Source: Arenicellales bacterium
Lineage (GTDB): Bacteria; Pseudomonadota; Gammaproteobacteria; Arenicellales; JAANXG01
NCBI GenBank assembly: GCA_030066885.1
Contig: JASJAT010000052.1
Location: forward strand, 1 to 60,405
DNA: 60,405 nt
Direction of reading: 5' to 3'
In this document: positions 46,482 to 55,481 of the stretch, one piece after another
Layout of the letters: each line of letters starts with the position of its first letter
Numbering within the stretch: position 1 is the first letter of the stretch
Position numbers and translations under genes: made by a program
Notes under the pieces: model-generated
What the model saw: only the letters and a program-made list of their open reading frames with translations
Database searches by the model: none
Told to the model about the DNA's origin: nothing

Positions 46482-47528
46482 TCACGTAGCTGACGAGTGT
46501 AGCTCGACGATATCGCCGTCGGCCACCGGATGGTCAGGGCCGACCTGTTGGCCTTCGAACTGACCACTCTCGCCCCACACCCGGGCAAATCGAAGCGTGG
46601 CGGCGATGTCCTTGTGCACGAGTTTGGCGACGTCGATGACGGTGTCACCGCGACGTACAGTGAACGGTCGTTCGGTGTCGGCAGACTTGCCAGGTATTTT
46701 ACTGTAGACACGCACAATACCTAGTCCCTTGAACAGGAGCTCAATCAACTCCTCCAGTCCTTGTCCAGTTTTGACGGACGTGGCAATCGCCGGGTAGTCC
46801 ACACCGAGCAATTCCTCGAGTGCGTCCAGTTCCCCGGGGTGGGGGTCGAGATCGCACTTGGAGGCCACCAGTACAGTCGGCAGCCGAATCAGGAATGGAT
46901 CGTCGAGGATCTCGTCCTCCTCCGCCGGTGCCGAGGCTACGATTCCGCCCTCGAGCCATGGCCAGTGCTCTTCCAGGACGATCTGACGCTCGGCAAGCCG
47001 CTCGCGAACGGCCGCCACGTGATCCACACACTCCGGTTCGTTCAAGTCCACCACCAGCAACGCGGCGTCAGCAGGCTGTAGTGTGTTGACAATCCATGGC
47101 TCCATGAAATCACGGGAGACGGGCGGTAGGTCCACGAGCTGTAGATTGATGTCGTGGCAAGGGATCATCCCTGGTACTGGCAACTTGGTGGTATAGGGAT
47201 ACGGACCGACATCGGTGTGGGAACCCGTCAACTTCGTGTGCAGACTCGATTTGCCAGCATTGGGCGGGCCAAGCATGGCAATCTGTGCGGCACCCTCGGG
47301 GCGCACCGTGTAGCTTGGCCCTTTGCGCCCACCCTTCTTGGGAGCCGCCAGTTCCTCGTTGAGTTGTTTGATGCGGGTCTTGATTTCAGCCTGGAGATGC
47401 TCCGTGCCTTTGTGTTTGGGGATGGTACGCAGCATTTCTCGCAGGCAATCGAGACGTTCGCGATTACTTCGTGCCTCGCGAAATGCCTGTTCGGCTTTCT
47501 TATAGTCGGCGGTAACGTTTGTCGGCAA
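46482..47528 (-). CDS. TGS-domain GTPase (DRG/Obg-like)
   Basis: A 348-residue protein. An N-terminal helical segment (about 1-75) is followed by a G domain with P-loop LGPPNAGKSS, G3 LVDLPP and G4 ASKCDLDP, then a C-terminal TGS domain (about 265-348, PFTVRRGDTVIDVAKLVHKDIA). This matches the eukaryotic/archaeal DRG-like GTPases that occur sporadically in bacteria. The G3 has Pro where classical GTPases have Gly (DLPP), as in other members. A ribosome-associated role is likely but unproven. It converges with the 33-aa ORF. Confidence 0.85.
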   Translation of the reverse strand: MPTNVTADYKKAEQAFREARSNRERLDCLREMLRTIPKHKGTEHLQAEIKTRIKQLNEELAAPKKGGRKGPSYTVRPEGAAQIAMLGPPNAGKSSLHTKLTGSHTDVGPYPYTTKLPVPGMIPCHDINLQLVDLPPVSRDFMEPWIVNTLQPADAALLVVDLNEPECVDHVAAVRERLAERQIVLEEHWPWLEGGIVASAPAEEDEILDDPFLIRLPTVLVASKCDLDPHPGELDALEELLGVDYPAIATSVKTGQGLEELIELLFKGLGIVRVYSKIPGKSADTERPFTVRRGDTVIDVAKLVHKDIAATLRFARVWGESGQFEGQQVGPDHPVADGDIVELHSSAT

Positions 47529-47613
47529 GGGATATCGTTCCTAACCGCACCACTAGAAATTAAACTTGATGAGCATGGATTACAAATGGTCTGCCTTCAC
47601 CGTTAGATTCTCA

Positions 47614-47817
47614 TCAAACCCCCGAGAACACAATGTTTTCGACCGCTTTAACCGAAGGTCTTGCGTAAAGGCTAGCGCCGACCGAACCGTCAAATGTGCG
47701 GAGCGTATCGAATACAGCATCACCATAGACAAAACCTCTATCGTGTATGCTGATCACTGCACGGCTTTCCGGAACAATTTCGCCGTTAACGTAGGCCTTG
47801 CGTTCGATGGTGGCCAT
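47614..47817 (-). pseudogene. 5' remnant of an aminotransferase class IV gene
   Basis: The first 44 codons give AYVNGEIVPESRAVISIHDR and GFVYGDAVFDTLRTFDG, the unmistakable N-terminus of fold-type IV PLP enzymes (branched-chain or D-amino-acid aminotransferase, ADC lyase). A good ribosome site (gagg) still precedes the ATG. After TFDG the sequence departs from the family and stops, whereas intact members are 270-310 residues and carry the PLP Lys later. The lost part points to a deletion rather than a frameshift, since no continuation is seen downstream. Confidence 0.8.
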
Positions 47818-47961
47818 GCGTACCTCAAGAGTCTCGGTTTGAATAACTTAACTCAGGTATTTTCAATCTAATAAAACACGAACGACATCACGGAGTATTG
47901 AACCTATAATAACTGTGGGAAGCCTTCACACCATGGCCCACACTCTAATGAAACCAAACGC

Positions 47962-48633
47962 ATGAGCCAGATCGATTATCAACAACTTCGACACATCATG
48001 TTGGAGATTATAAAAGCATATGCCGAGGCATCGTGCGATGTAACCGGACGCGACAGTGTCGATGCCGAAGTTATGCGGATTATGGGCGAAGTCCCCCGCC
48101 ACGAGTTTGTCCTGGAGGAATTTAAGAACTTCGGATATGCAGACGATCCATTGCCAATCGGATACGAGAAAACCACCTCCCAACCTTTCATCGTCGCTTT
48201 AATGCTCGACCTGCTAAACGTGAAGGCCGACGACACTGTACTGGAAATAGGTACGGGTTTAGGTTACCAGGCAGGGATCTTGAGCCAGCTTGCCTCACAT
48301 GTGTACTCGATGGAAATTATTGAAGAGCTAGCAAGCGACGCAATTGAACGTCTAGACCGGTTCGGCTATGCAAATGTCGACGTTCGAATAGGAAACGGTT
48401 TCTATGGGTGGTCTGAACACGCGCCGTTCGACAAGATCGTGGTTGCGGCGGCACCAGAACAAATACCACCACCACTGATCGAACAACTCAAACCCGGGGG
48501 CCGCATGGTGATGCCTTTAGGTCCTGCCGGTGAGAAACAACAGCTCGTGCTGATCAACAAGGATTTATACGGCGAAGTGAGTGTAGAAAACAAGCTTCCT
48601 GTAGAGTTCGCACCAATGGTGATAGCACACTAA
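47962..48633 (+). CDS. pcm: Protein-L-isoaspartate O-methyltransferase
   Basis: A 223-residue protein. SAM motif VLEIGTGLGYQAGILSQL and the preceding LPIGYEKTTSQPFIVALML are the Pcm hallmarks; the usual PIGxGQTIS is slightly altered (EKTTS). Later FDKIVVAAAPEQIPPPLIEQLKPGGRMVMPLG is also typical. It repairs isoaspartyl residues in aged proteins. It is divergent from the aminotransferase remnant and converges with the next SDR, with only 6 bp between stop codons. The common partner surE is not nearby. Confidence 0.88.
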   Translation: MSQIDYQQLRHIMLEIIKAYAEASCDVTGRDSVDAEVMRIMGEVPRHEFVLEEFKNFGYADDPLPIGYEKTTSQPFIVALMLDLLNVKADDTVLEIGTGLGYQAGILSQLASHVYSMEIIEELASDAIERLDRFGYANVDVRIGNGFYGWSEHAPFDKIVVAAAPEQIPPPLIEQLKPGGRMVMPLGPAGEKQQLVLINKDLYGEVSVENKLPVEFAPMVIAH

Positions 48634-48639
48634 CGGGGA

Positions 48640-49395
48640 TTAACTCGCCTGCTGCGTTGGTCGGATCAGGATGTCGTGGATCTGCATATGTGCGGGTGCT
48701 TCGAGCAGGTAACAGACCGCGTCCGCAATATCCTCGGGGTTAAGCACCTGAAAAGCGGTATAGATTTCCTTTGCCTTGTCTTCACTGCCGTGGAACAGAC
48801 TTGCAAACTCGGTTTCGACCAAACCCGGGCTGACCGATCCGATCCGGATCATGGAATTCTGCTCGCGTAACTCCATGCGAAGTGACTCCGTCAGCGCTCT
48901 GACCGCGTGCTTGCTGGCCGAGTACATGCCGGTGCTGTGTGGAACCCGGTGCCCCGCCATCGAGGAGACATGGACGATGTGCCCGCTGCGAGAAGCCTTT
49001 GTCATCTGCATGACGGCTTCGCGAGTGGCGATACACAACGCCAGAACATTGACTTCCAGCATTTCACGCCACAGATTCGTGTCCCCCGAGGACAACGGTG
49101 ACTTGTAGCCCAGCCCGGCATTGTTCACTAACACGTCCAACGGACCAAGTGCTGACTGGATCCGGGCGAAAGCATCAACGATTTCGGTTTCCTTTCGCAT
49201 GTCAACAACCAGTGGCAGGCAGGGATTCTGCAACTGGTCAGCAAGTCTTCTTAGCCGGTCCTCGCGCCGGGCGCAAAACGCCACATGTGCTCCACGTGCA
49301 TCGAGCTCCCTGACGATCGCGGCGCCGATTCCTGATGATCCTCCGGTTACAAATGCAGTTTTACCGGAAAGGCTGCTGTTTTCCCGGACATTCAT
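48640..49395 (-). CDS. Short-chain dehydrogenase/reductase
   Basis: A 251-residue classical SDR with TGGSSGIG (about 17-24), the Arg pair CARRED after beta-2 that favours NADP, NNAG in NNAGLGYKS, Ser in VSSMAGH and Tyr/Lys in YSASKHA. It belongs to the broad YdfG/clavulanate-dehydrogenase type group. The substrate is unknown. It is probably monocistronic, 247 bp from the DddP-like gene. Confidence 0.82.
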   Translation of the reverse strand: MNVRENSSLSGKTAFVTGGSSGIGAAIVRELDARGAHVAFCARREDRLRRLADQLQNPCLPLVVDMRKETEIVDAFARIQSALGPLDVLVNNAGLGYKSPLSSGDTNLWREMLEVNVLALCIATREAVMQMTKASRSGHIVHVSSMAGHRVPHSTGMYSASKHAVRALTESLRMELREQNSMIRIGSVSPGLVETEFASLFHGSEDKAKEIYTAFQVLNPEDIADAVCYLLEAPAHMQIHDILIRPTQQAS

Positions 49396-49642
49396 CAGCT
49401 AGGTTCGAACGCAAAGACCATATCGATTTACCTTCCAATATCAGTAAGACGGGGTTCGTTTCGGTGAGGTATTTCAGTTCACCAAATACCTAAACCGCAT
49501 CAGTGGATTGTGTATTGTAGCCAGGCTCGTGCGCCAAGAGAAAGGCGCTCTATACCACACATACCGTAACAGAGTTTGTTCAGGACCTTCTCGATTCTTG
49601 CGGAAGCGAATTCAGAGTAGTCCTCCTCCAGTACGGTGAATC

Positions 49643-50899
49643 TTATCGAAGCAAATCCTCTTCAAAAGGAAACCGTGACAATAATTCCGTGCCATGTTCC
49701 GTGATGAGTACCTGTTCCTCCAATTTTACGCCTTCGTGACCACCTTCTTCACCGATGTAACTTTCCACACAAATAGTCATACCCGGGAGAATAACTCCAT
49801 CATAACCCGCATCTGCGAAGTCCGCGCGATGGTATAAATAAGGATACTCGCCGGTCATACCGACACCATGAGACGAGAGATAGTAGCGGTTAGCAAAGTA
49901 CTTCCCGGGGATATCCCACGCCTTGTCCGCGTATTCGCGAAAACTCAACCCCGGCCCCAAAATACCAATATTGTGGTGCACCTGCTCGTGGGCAACTTTA
50001 TACAGGGTCTTTTGCAACTCTGTTGGTTTCGCGGGACCCACGTGAAACGTGCGCGAGAAATCCGAATAATATCCATGGCAACCGACAACATCAGTGTCTA
50101 GTGCAATCAGTTCATTCTCACCGATGATTTTATTCGCCGACTCCTGAAACCAGGGGTTCGTACGTTCTCCAGAATTTAGCAATCGAGTTTCACAATAATC
50201 CCCATTAAGTGCAATAACCGACTGGTGCAATACAGACCACAATTCATTCTCAGTTATGCCCGGACGAATAGCCTGGCGTAATTTACTTACCCCAGCCTCT
50301 GTGGCTCGCAGTGAGGCAATTACGCATTTAATCTCTTCATCCGACTTGATGCAGCGTGCCATTTCTATCGGTTCTTGGGCGTCGACCAATTTCGAACCCA
50401 GCTCCGCCAAAGCCAATGCCGCACCCGCATTCATGCGTTCAATCCCAACGATTGTTTTTGCCCCAACCAACTCTGTAATAGTCGATAAGATTTCTTTAGC
50501 CCAATTGCGCTCTCGTGCAGAAATACCTGGGCCCGCGGCCACAAAGCTCGCCGTCTTTGCCGGCCGCACCTCGTCTACAGTTTCGAAACCCTCCGCCAAA
50601 TGAAGACAGCCTGTGAATTCGTACAGGATTGTCCGAGCATCAGTGACTAATAAGTAGCGAGACGGCGTATTACGCGAAGAAAATATTTGCATATTACGCG
50701 TGCCAGTGGTGTATCGAATATTCACCGGGTCCGAAACGATAAGCGCGCCGATGTCTCGCTTCTTCATCTCCTCCCGGACACGGCTCAGACGGTAAAGCCT
50801 TACCGCTCGCATATCGATGCCTTTGCTTTCCGGTGCACTATCAAGCAATGCTATCCCGGATAGGTTGGATCGGCCCGAATGCCAGTCAAGTTCTGTCAT
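49643..50899 (-). CDS. DddP-like M24 metalloenzyme lacking the DMSP-lyase catalytic Asp
   Basis: A 418-residue protein strongly resembling DMSP lyase DddP: ETRLLNSGERTNPWFQE, ALDTDVVGCHGYYSDFSRTF, SSHGVGMTGEYPYLY and CVESYIGEEGG...VKLEEQVLIT align without gaps to DddP as I recall it. All six iron ligands are kept: D268, D270, D280, H344, E379 and E394 (DddP 295, 297, 307, 371, 406 and 421, a constant shift of 27), and Tyr366 (Y339) too. The catalytic base Asp377 is Gly350. So it likely binds the metal pair but may not cleave DMSP; a peptidase-like or other activity is possible. It follows the 2OG-oxygenase gene by 27 bp as an apparent two-gene operon. Confidence 0.85.
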   Translation of the reverse strand: MTELDWHSGRSNLSGIALLDSAPESKGIDMRAVRLYRLSRVREEMKKRDIGALIVSDPVNIRYTTGTRNMQIFSSRNTPSRYLLVTDARTILYEFTGCLHLAEGFETVDEVRPAKTASFVAAGPGISARERNWAKEILSTITELVGAKTIVGIERMNAGAALALAELGSKLVDAQEPIEMARCIKSDEEIKCVIASLRATEAGVSKLRQAIRPGITENELWSVLHQSVIALNGDYCETRLLNSGERTNPWFQESANKIIGENELIALDTDVVGCHGYYSDFSRTFHVGPAKPTELQKTLYKVAHEQVHHNIGILGPGLSFREYADKAWDIPGKYFANRYYLSSHGVGMTGEYPYLYHRADFADAGYDGVILPGMTICVESYIGEEGGHEGVKLEEQVLITEHGTELLSRFPFEEDLLR

Positions 50900-50926
50900 A
50901 AGGTTTTCCCAAGTTTTTTAATCGCA

Positions 50927-51910
50927 CTACTGATCGGTGGAAGCGATTCGCTTCTTAATGGAACGCCGCAGTCTGCGTATTGATCGGCGATACCACGGCG
51001 GTCGTGGCTTTTGCGGCTGCTCAAACAATCCCTCTGGTATCGATCGGTCGACTTCACCTATGATGTTCACAAGACGCCGTGTGTACGGGTTGGGCGGTCT
51101 GTATGAAACGGCGTGCAGTGCCTCGTCCGAGTTGATGAATCCGACGAGGACGTTTGGGCGGTAATCGATCGTACGCAGGTACTCCGCATCCTGCTCGTCG
51201 ACCTCACTGCCGCGAAAACGTCGATTTCCGGTAATCCAGCGATAGATCTCGAGGTCTCCTCCTTTAACAGCGTCGTCGGTACCGCGGAAATAGAGCAACA
51301 TTGCGAACAACTCGACCGGTGCATCCGTGTGGACACGGCGCACGCTCGATGAGACCTCAACAGGCGTATTGATCCCGACCTGACAGTCCAAAGAGATGTC
51401 GACGGACGCCTCGAATCGGCGCCCGACCGTGCAGGCATCAAGGGATTTACCCAATCTCCGCTCGAGGTTGGGATGCGTCGCGCGTATGTGGTTACCGAGG
51501 AGTGATACAACCTCACGATAGAATTCTGAGGAAGTGTGGTAGTCGATGAATTCGCGCCAAACTTGGGCCAGCTCGCAATCGGTGCCAAGGGCTTCGCTGG
51601 CCGAGATCTGATAGCGGGTGTTCTGCTTGCGTACATTACACATACGGTCAAGCGCTATGATGTATTCATCAGCAGGATAACTTTCTTCGAGCTGGTGATA
51701 GTAGGCTTCGGACAACGGACGCTGGACTGCGAAGTGCACATAAGGATCGACGACAACGTCGGGCGGCGTGGCTCGGCTAAGGATACTCTCGACCATCGGC
51801 CGAGAATTATAGCGTGACGGGAAAGTGGTGTGATTGACGAATAGGGCCTTGATGCATATGCGGGCCAACTTGATTACGTCGGGGAAAACTAACAGTATTG
51901 ACTGATCCAT
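50927..51910 (-). CDS. 2OG-Fe(II) oxygenase superfamily protein
   Basis: A protein of about 327 residues with the jelly-roll iron motif: His-x-Asp in RRVHTDAP, the distal His in EALHAVSYR, and the 2-oxoglutarate-binding Arg in TRRLVN. GGDLEIYR is the usual strand between. The N-terminal 90 residues are less distinctive and the C-terminus is very basic (YRRSIRRLRRSIKKRI). The track start reaches back into the divergent SDR gene; I take the internal ATG at MDQSI, but the ribosome site is weak and MVESI at 51796 is also possible. It probably hydroxylates a substrate related to that of its DddP-like neighbour. Confidence 0.75.
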   Translation of the reverse strand: MDQSILLVFPDVIKLARICIKALFVNHTTFPSRYNSRPMVESILSRATPPDVVVDPYVHFAVQRPLSEAYYHQLEESYPADEYIIALDRMCNVRKQNTRYQISASEALGTDCELAQVWREFIDYHTSSEFYREVVSLLGNHIRATHPNLERRLGKSLDACTVGRRFEASVDISLDCQVGINTPVEVSSSVRRVHTDAPVELFAMLLYFRGTDDAVKGGDLEIYRWITGNRRFRGSEVDEQDAEYLRTIDYRPNVLVGFINSDEALHAVSYRPPNPYTRRLVNIIGEVDRSIPEGLFEQPQKPRPPWYRRSIRRLRRSIKKRIASTDQ

Positions 51911-51968
51911 TAAAAACAACGAACGAAGACTAATATTCACACACATTCGTAACTTACTAACAGGGCAC

Positions 51969-52724
51969 GTGCGCGTATTCATAACAGGCGTTTCATCCGG
52001 CATCGGTAGAGCCTTAGTTCGGCAGCTCATTGCGGCTGGTCACGAGGTATGGGGAATAGCCCGCCGGGAAGATCAACTGGAAGAACTCAACAAGGAGCTG
52101 AATAGTTCAAAATTTCGGTATACCGTTTGCGACGTTAAAAACGAGAATGAGGTTCGAAACGTCCGGCAAGAGATGGTGACCAGTAGTTATTTTCCAGACA
52201 CATTTATTCTCAACGCTGCCGTTGATATTGAGGAACCGTTACCCCACCTGTCCGCAGAAGTATCCCGTGAAACCCTCCGAACCAATCTGGAAGGCGCCCT
52301 TATCTGGGTCAACTTGTTTATCGATCACTACCTGGGCAAAGAACATTGTCAGTTTATCGCCATATCATCTTTGTTCGCCCATTGGCCGGATACTTCGAGC
52401 GTGGCGTACGCAGCGAGTAAAGCAGGACTGGCTATGGCCTTTCGCAGCCTTTGGCTGCGCTACCGCGAGTACGGCATTCGTTTCAAGGTGGTTTATTTTG
52501 GCCCAGTCGACACTGGAATTAATCCGCGTTTTGTAAATCAAGCCGGGGAGAAAGTGCCGCGTTGGGTGACGTCCCCCGAAAACGCATCCCGTTTTATTAT
52601 CAAGTCCGCTTCAAGTTCTGGACACGTGTTTTATCATCCCTGGTACGTTTCTGTCCTGATCAAGCTGTTTGGCTGGCTCCCGGATAGTTTCTTTGAAACT
52701 GTAACGGGCTCATTTAAGCGATAG
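51969..52724 (+). CDS. Short-chain dehydrogenase/reductase
   Basis: A 251-residue SDR from a GTG start. FITGVSSGIGRAL is the cofactor motif and ARREDQ suggests NADP use; Ser is in AISSLFAHWPD and the catalytic pair in YAASKAG. It is co-transcribed with the glycosyltransferase that starts 4 bp after its stop, which suggests a role in surface glycan or sugar modification rather than lipid metabolism. Divergent from the 2OG oxygenase. Confidence 0.8.
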   Translation: MRVFITGVSSGIGRALVRQLIAAGHEVWGIARREDQLEELNKELNSSKFRYTVCDVKNENEVRNVRQEMVTSSYFPDTFILNAAVDIEEPLPHLSAEVSRETLRTNLEGALIWVNLFIDHYLGKEHCQFIAISSLFAHWPDTSSVAYAASKAGLAMAFRSLWLRYREYGIRFKVVYFGPVDTGINPRFVNQAGEKVPRWVTSPENASRFIIKSASSSGHVFYHPWYVSVLIKLFGWLPDSFFETVTGSFKR

Positions 52725-52728
52725 CCGG

Positions 52729-53472
52729 GTGACAACCGACCCAAAACGAAACTCCTCCGGCTCTCCACCGGAACTTTCTGTTGTCGTGCTTTGTTATCGA
52801 GCCGGGGAGTACGCACGCCAATTCGTCGGTCAGCTTTCCGACGAGTTACAGACGTCCGGTATTGATTACGAGCTGGTTCTAGTCGGAAATTTCCTACCGG
52901 GCTCAAACGACAAGACGCCGGAGATAATCAACGAGATCGCGCGCAGTAACCCACGGTGTCACGCCGTCGCCAGAGAAAAAAAAGGGATGATGGGATGGGA
53001 TATGCGATCCGGTCTAGAGGCTGCAACCGGTCGGCACCTGGCGGTGATTGACGGTGACGGTCAAATGCCAACCAGCGATATTGTAAAGGTTTACCGTATG
53101 CTTCAAGTCGGCCATTACGATCTTGTAAAGACCTTTCGAGCGCAGCGTTTTGATGGTTTATACCGAAAAACCTTATCTAGCTTTTACAACCTGCTGTTTC
53201 GAATCCTTTTCCCTTCGGCGTCAATGTTACGGGACATAAATTCCAAACCAAAGGTTATGACCCGCGAGTCCTACGAAAAGATGAAGCTCATATCGAACGA
53301 TTGGTTTACCGATGCTGAAATCATGATTGAGGCACTTCGAAACGAAGAACATATTGGCGAAGTCTCGACGATATTTTATGAAAACCAGCGCAGGAGCTCC
53401 TTTGTTCCGGTCTCCGCAATATTCGAGTTTTTAGGGAATCTCTTGTATTACCGCTTTTTCAGAAAATGGTAA
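52729..53472 (+). CDS. Family 2 glycosyltransferase
   Basis: A 247-residue GT2 enzyme with LSVVVLCYRAGEYARQF, ELVLVGN and the metal-binding AVIDGDGQMP. Instead of the usual DDxS it has VLVGNFLPGSND, and the acceptor-site region (ISNDWFTDAEIMIEAL) is like that of polyprenyl-phosphate sugar synthases. The start is GTG, 4 bp after the SDR stop, so coupling is likely. No C-terminal membrane helices are present. Confidence 0.83.
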   Translation: MTTDPKRNSSGSPPELSVVVLCYRAGEYARQFVGQLSDELQTSGIDYELVLVGNFLPGSNDKTPEIINEIARSNPRCHAVAREKKGMMGWDMRSGLEAATGRHLAVIDGDGQMPTSDIVKVYRMLQVGHYDLVKTFRAQRFDGLYRKTLSSFYNLLFRILFPSASMLRDINSKPKVMTRESYEKMKLISNDWFTDAEIMIEALRNEEHIGEVSTIFYENQRRSSFVPVSAIFEFLGNLLYYRFFRKW

Positions 53473-53726
53473 CCCGCATTTTGCACCAAGGCCGCCATGT
53501 GCTGTGTATAAATTTTATTTAAATGAAAAGGACACTTGTCGAAGGATCTTATGACGAGCTCAGCTTGTTTCCGCGGTTGGTCAAACCGCGTCCCGGCCGT
53601 TCCCGGGGAAGGGCATTTAAAACGTCATTGCAGGGCCGCATCGGCTCGTCATATCGGCCGAAACGTACCGGATCAAGTCTTCCACTCGTTACTTGGGGCT
53701 AGGGACTCGCTACTGCCCTTGGAACA

Positions 53727-55112
53727 CTATTGAAGCATCACTGATTTCAGTCCATGCGCGCGGGCATAACATCCGTTGGTCCATTCGCTGGGCTCTGTGC
53801 CTATATCTCGCCCAAACAGACGGCCGTAGTTCACATCTCCTTTGCCGGTATTCCATTGCGGCCCATATCTGAGTGGTGGTAACTCCACTGTTGTTTCCCC
53901 ACGCTCTCGAGCAGCCGATATCAATACTTCACGTTGCGCTTCTTGTTTCGAAACCCAACGATATACATTGAATGTGCCTTTCATGTCGTTGACCAGCAAT
54001 ACGGTGAGCGCCAAGCAGACCAGCAAGACCCCGATTCGGAGGGTACCGGTGGACTTGGTCCAAGGTGGGGCAAAGACCTCGTGGGGGAACATGGCGACAA
54101 CCGCCAAGATCAGAAAGTACTCCGTCGCAAAAGCCGTTCGTCCGACCAGTAATAATACCGGGACCACTACGGTTGTATAGGCAGAAAGCAAAGCGACTCC
54201 GCCAAATGCCGCGGCTGCGAACAATCGCCGGCGCAGATCGTGGGCTTGAGACAAAATGGAAACAAACAGGAATCCAACCAGAAGATATAGCAGGGCAAGA
54301 CTAGGGATTCCGGGCAACCTGCGGGTAACGTGTACGATACGGTCCCAAACAGAAAGTTCTGCAGCTACCAGCTCGAAGCGTTCGTAGTTGCCCGGAGCCG
54401 CAATCAATACCGCGGCGCCAGCGACCCAACACACTAGCCCAATGATTAATTCTTGGGGTATGGGTTTTTGACCACGCAAAAAAGCTGACAACAGCAACGT
54501 GAACCAGACCGCAGCCACCGCCGGCACAAGGTTTTCCAGCCAGGCGCCTCCCAAGAACGCCAGCACAGCATACAGTGGCCTTACGGCGGGCGGCAGAACT
54601 GTTTCGTCATCCCAAACGGCAAAGCGAACGACCGGAACAAGACAAGCAGTGGCGACGACCATGCCCCAAAAGTATTGGATGGCTCCTGTTTTCCATAGCG
54701 CGACTTCACCAAACACACTGGGCATGAACCATAACAAGAATACGAAACATACGATCAAGCAGGCTCGGCACCAGAAAGACTTTGCACAACCACTTGTGAC
54801 AACCACAAGATAGCAAGCGACCCCCAAGAAGACAGCGCTGAGGATATCGTGCAGAACAATACCAATGTTTCCAGCTGATAAAAATGAATAACTCAGAAAC
54901 ATAACCGGAAATCGACCGGTCCAGCCCAGGTATTCGCTGACAGTAGACGACCATACGTGATGAAAGCTAAATCCATCATGCCATCGACAGAAATCGTCGG
55001 CGAACAGTGGAACGTGTCGATTGAGCAAGAAAAAGTAGGCGGCAAAGAAACACACAAGGAACGCCGTTCCCCATGTGACTAGTTGGGAATGCCTATCGTG
55101 ACTCAGCTGCAT
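53727..55112 (-). CDS. Multi-spanning membrane protein of the DUF6056 type
   Basis: A 461-residue protein with about 11 membrane segments. FADDFCRWHDGF near the start and YLGWTGRFPVMFLSY, GAIQYFWGMV, NLVPAVAAVW and IAAPGNYERFE are the stretches typical of DUF6056, a GT-C-like family next to glycosyltransferases. The DD pair in the first periplasmic loop may be catalytic. It converges with the GT2 gene. It likely transfers a lipid-linked sugar, by inference. Confidence 0.72.
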   Translation of the reverse strand: MQLSHDRHSQLVTWGTAFLVCFFAAYFFLLNRHVPLFADDFCRWHDGFSFHHVWSSTVSEYLGWTGRFPVMFLSYSFLSAGNIGIVLHDILSAVFLGVACYLVVVTSGCAKSFWCRACLIVCFVFLLWFMPSVFGEVALWKTGAIQYFWGMVVATACLVPVVRFAVWDDETVLPPAVRPLYAVLAFLGGAWLENLVPAVAAVWFTLLLSAFLRGQKPIPQELIIGLVCWVAGAAVLIAAPGNYERFELVAAELSVWDRIVHVTRRLPGIPSLALLYLLVGFLFVSILSQAHDLRRRLFAAAAFGGVALLSAYTTVVVPVLLLVGRTAFATEYFLILAVVAMFPHEVFAPPWTKSTGTLRIGVLLVCLALTVLLVNDMKGTFNVYRWVSKQEAQREVLISAARERGETTVELPPLRYGPQWNTGKGDVNYGRLFGRDIGTEPSEWTNGCYARAHGLKSVMLQ

Positions 55113-55277
55113 TGAGCACCTTACTTAAAACGGAGTGCGGAGGATATCTGACATCTATCAATAGATGAACACATTGCGTTAAGGTGGCTACACAACGGTT
55201 GCTGGTAGCTAGTATCTAGTCACTGCTAAAAACGGCGAGCCATTGCGGTAGATATAAGCTACTCGCCACTGTTGTTC

Positions 55278-55310
55278 ATGGATTCCCGCTAAAGACCTGT
55301 GGGAATGACA
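55278..55310. repeat. ATTCCC/GGGAAT dyad repeat, copy 1
   Basis: ATGGATTCCCGCT...GTGGGAATGACA: ATTCCC pairs with GGGAAT across a 13-nt spacer. The TGGATTCCxGC...GGAATGAC pattern is a common intergenic dyad of proteobacteria resembling REP or dRS3-type elements. Copy 2 is about 100 bp away. Confidence 0.6.
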
Positions 55311-55402
55311 GCTGGTTGATTCCAAAGCCGCTGACACAGCCATAGCTCGTAAAACAACGAAGACCACCCTCGATACTCAGGACTAGACTGCCAGCTACTT
55401 CT

Positions 55403-55449
55403 ATGGATTCCGGCTCTGCGCCCACTGCGCGCTCTGACCGGAATGACGG
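55403..55449. repeat. ATTCCGG/CCGGAAT dyad repeat, copy 2
   Basis: ATGGATTCCGGCTCTGCGCC...GACCGGAATGACG: a 7-bp perfect stem (ATTCCGG/CCGGAAT) with the same ATGGATTCC and GGAATGAC ends as copy 1, and a longer 24-nt centre. Confidence 0.6.
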
Positions 55450-55481
55450 CCTGTAGGAGGTCTATGCAGCTTGGATGATTT

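Larger units (their letters stand above)
55113..55481. other. Intergenic region holding two dyad repeats
   Basis: About 370 bp between the GS-like gene end and the DUF6056 gene start. It contains the two imperfect copies of a dyad element listed separately. No ORF is supported. Confidence 0.5.

Noticed and set aside
53523-53702. 59-codon ORF (basic, MKRTLVEGSYDELSLFPRL) after the GT2 gene
   Set aside because: Below track cutoff, weak upstream signal, no recognisable family; kept only as a note.
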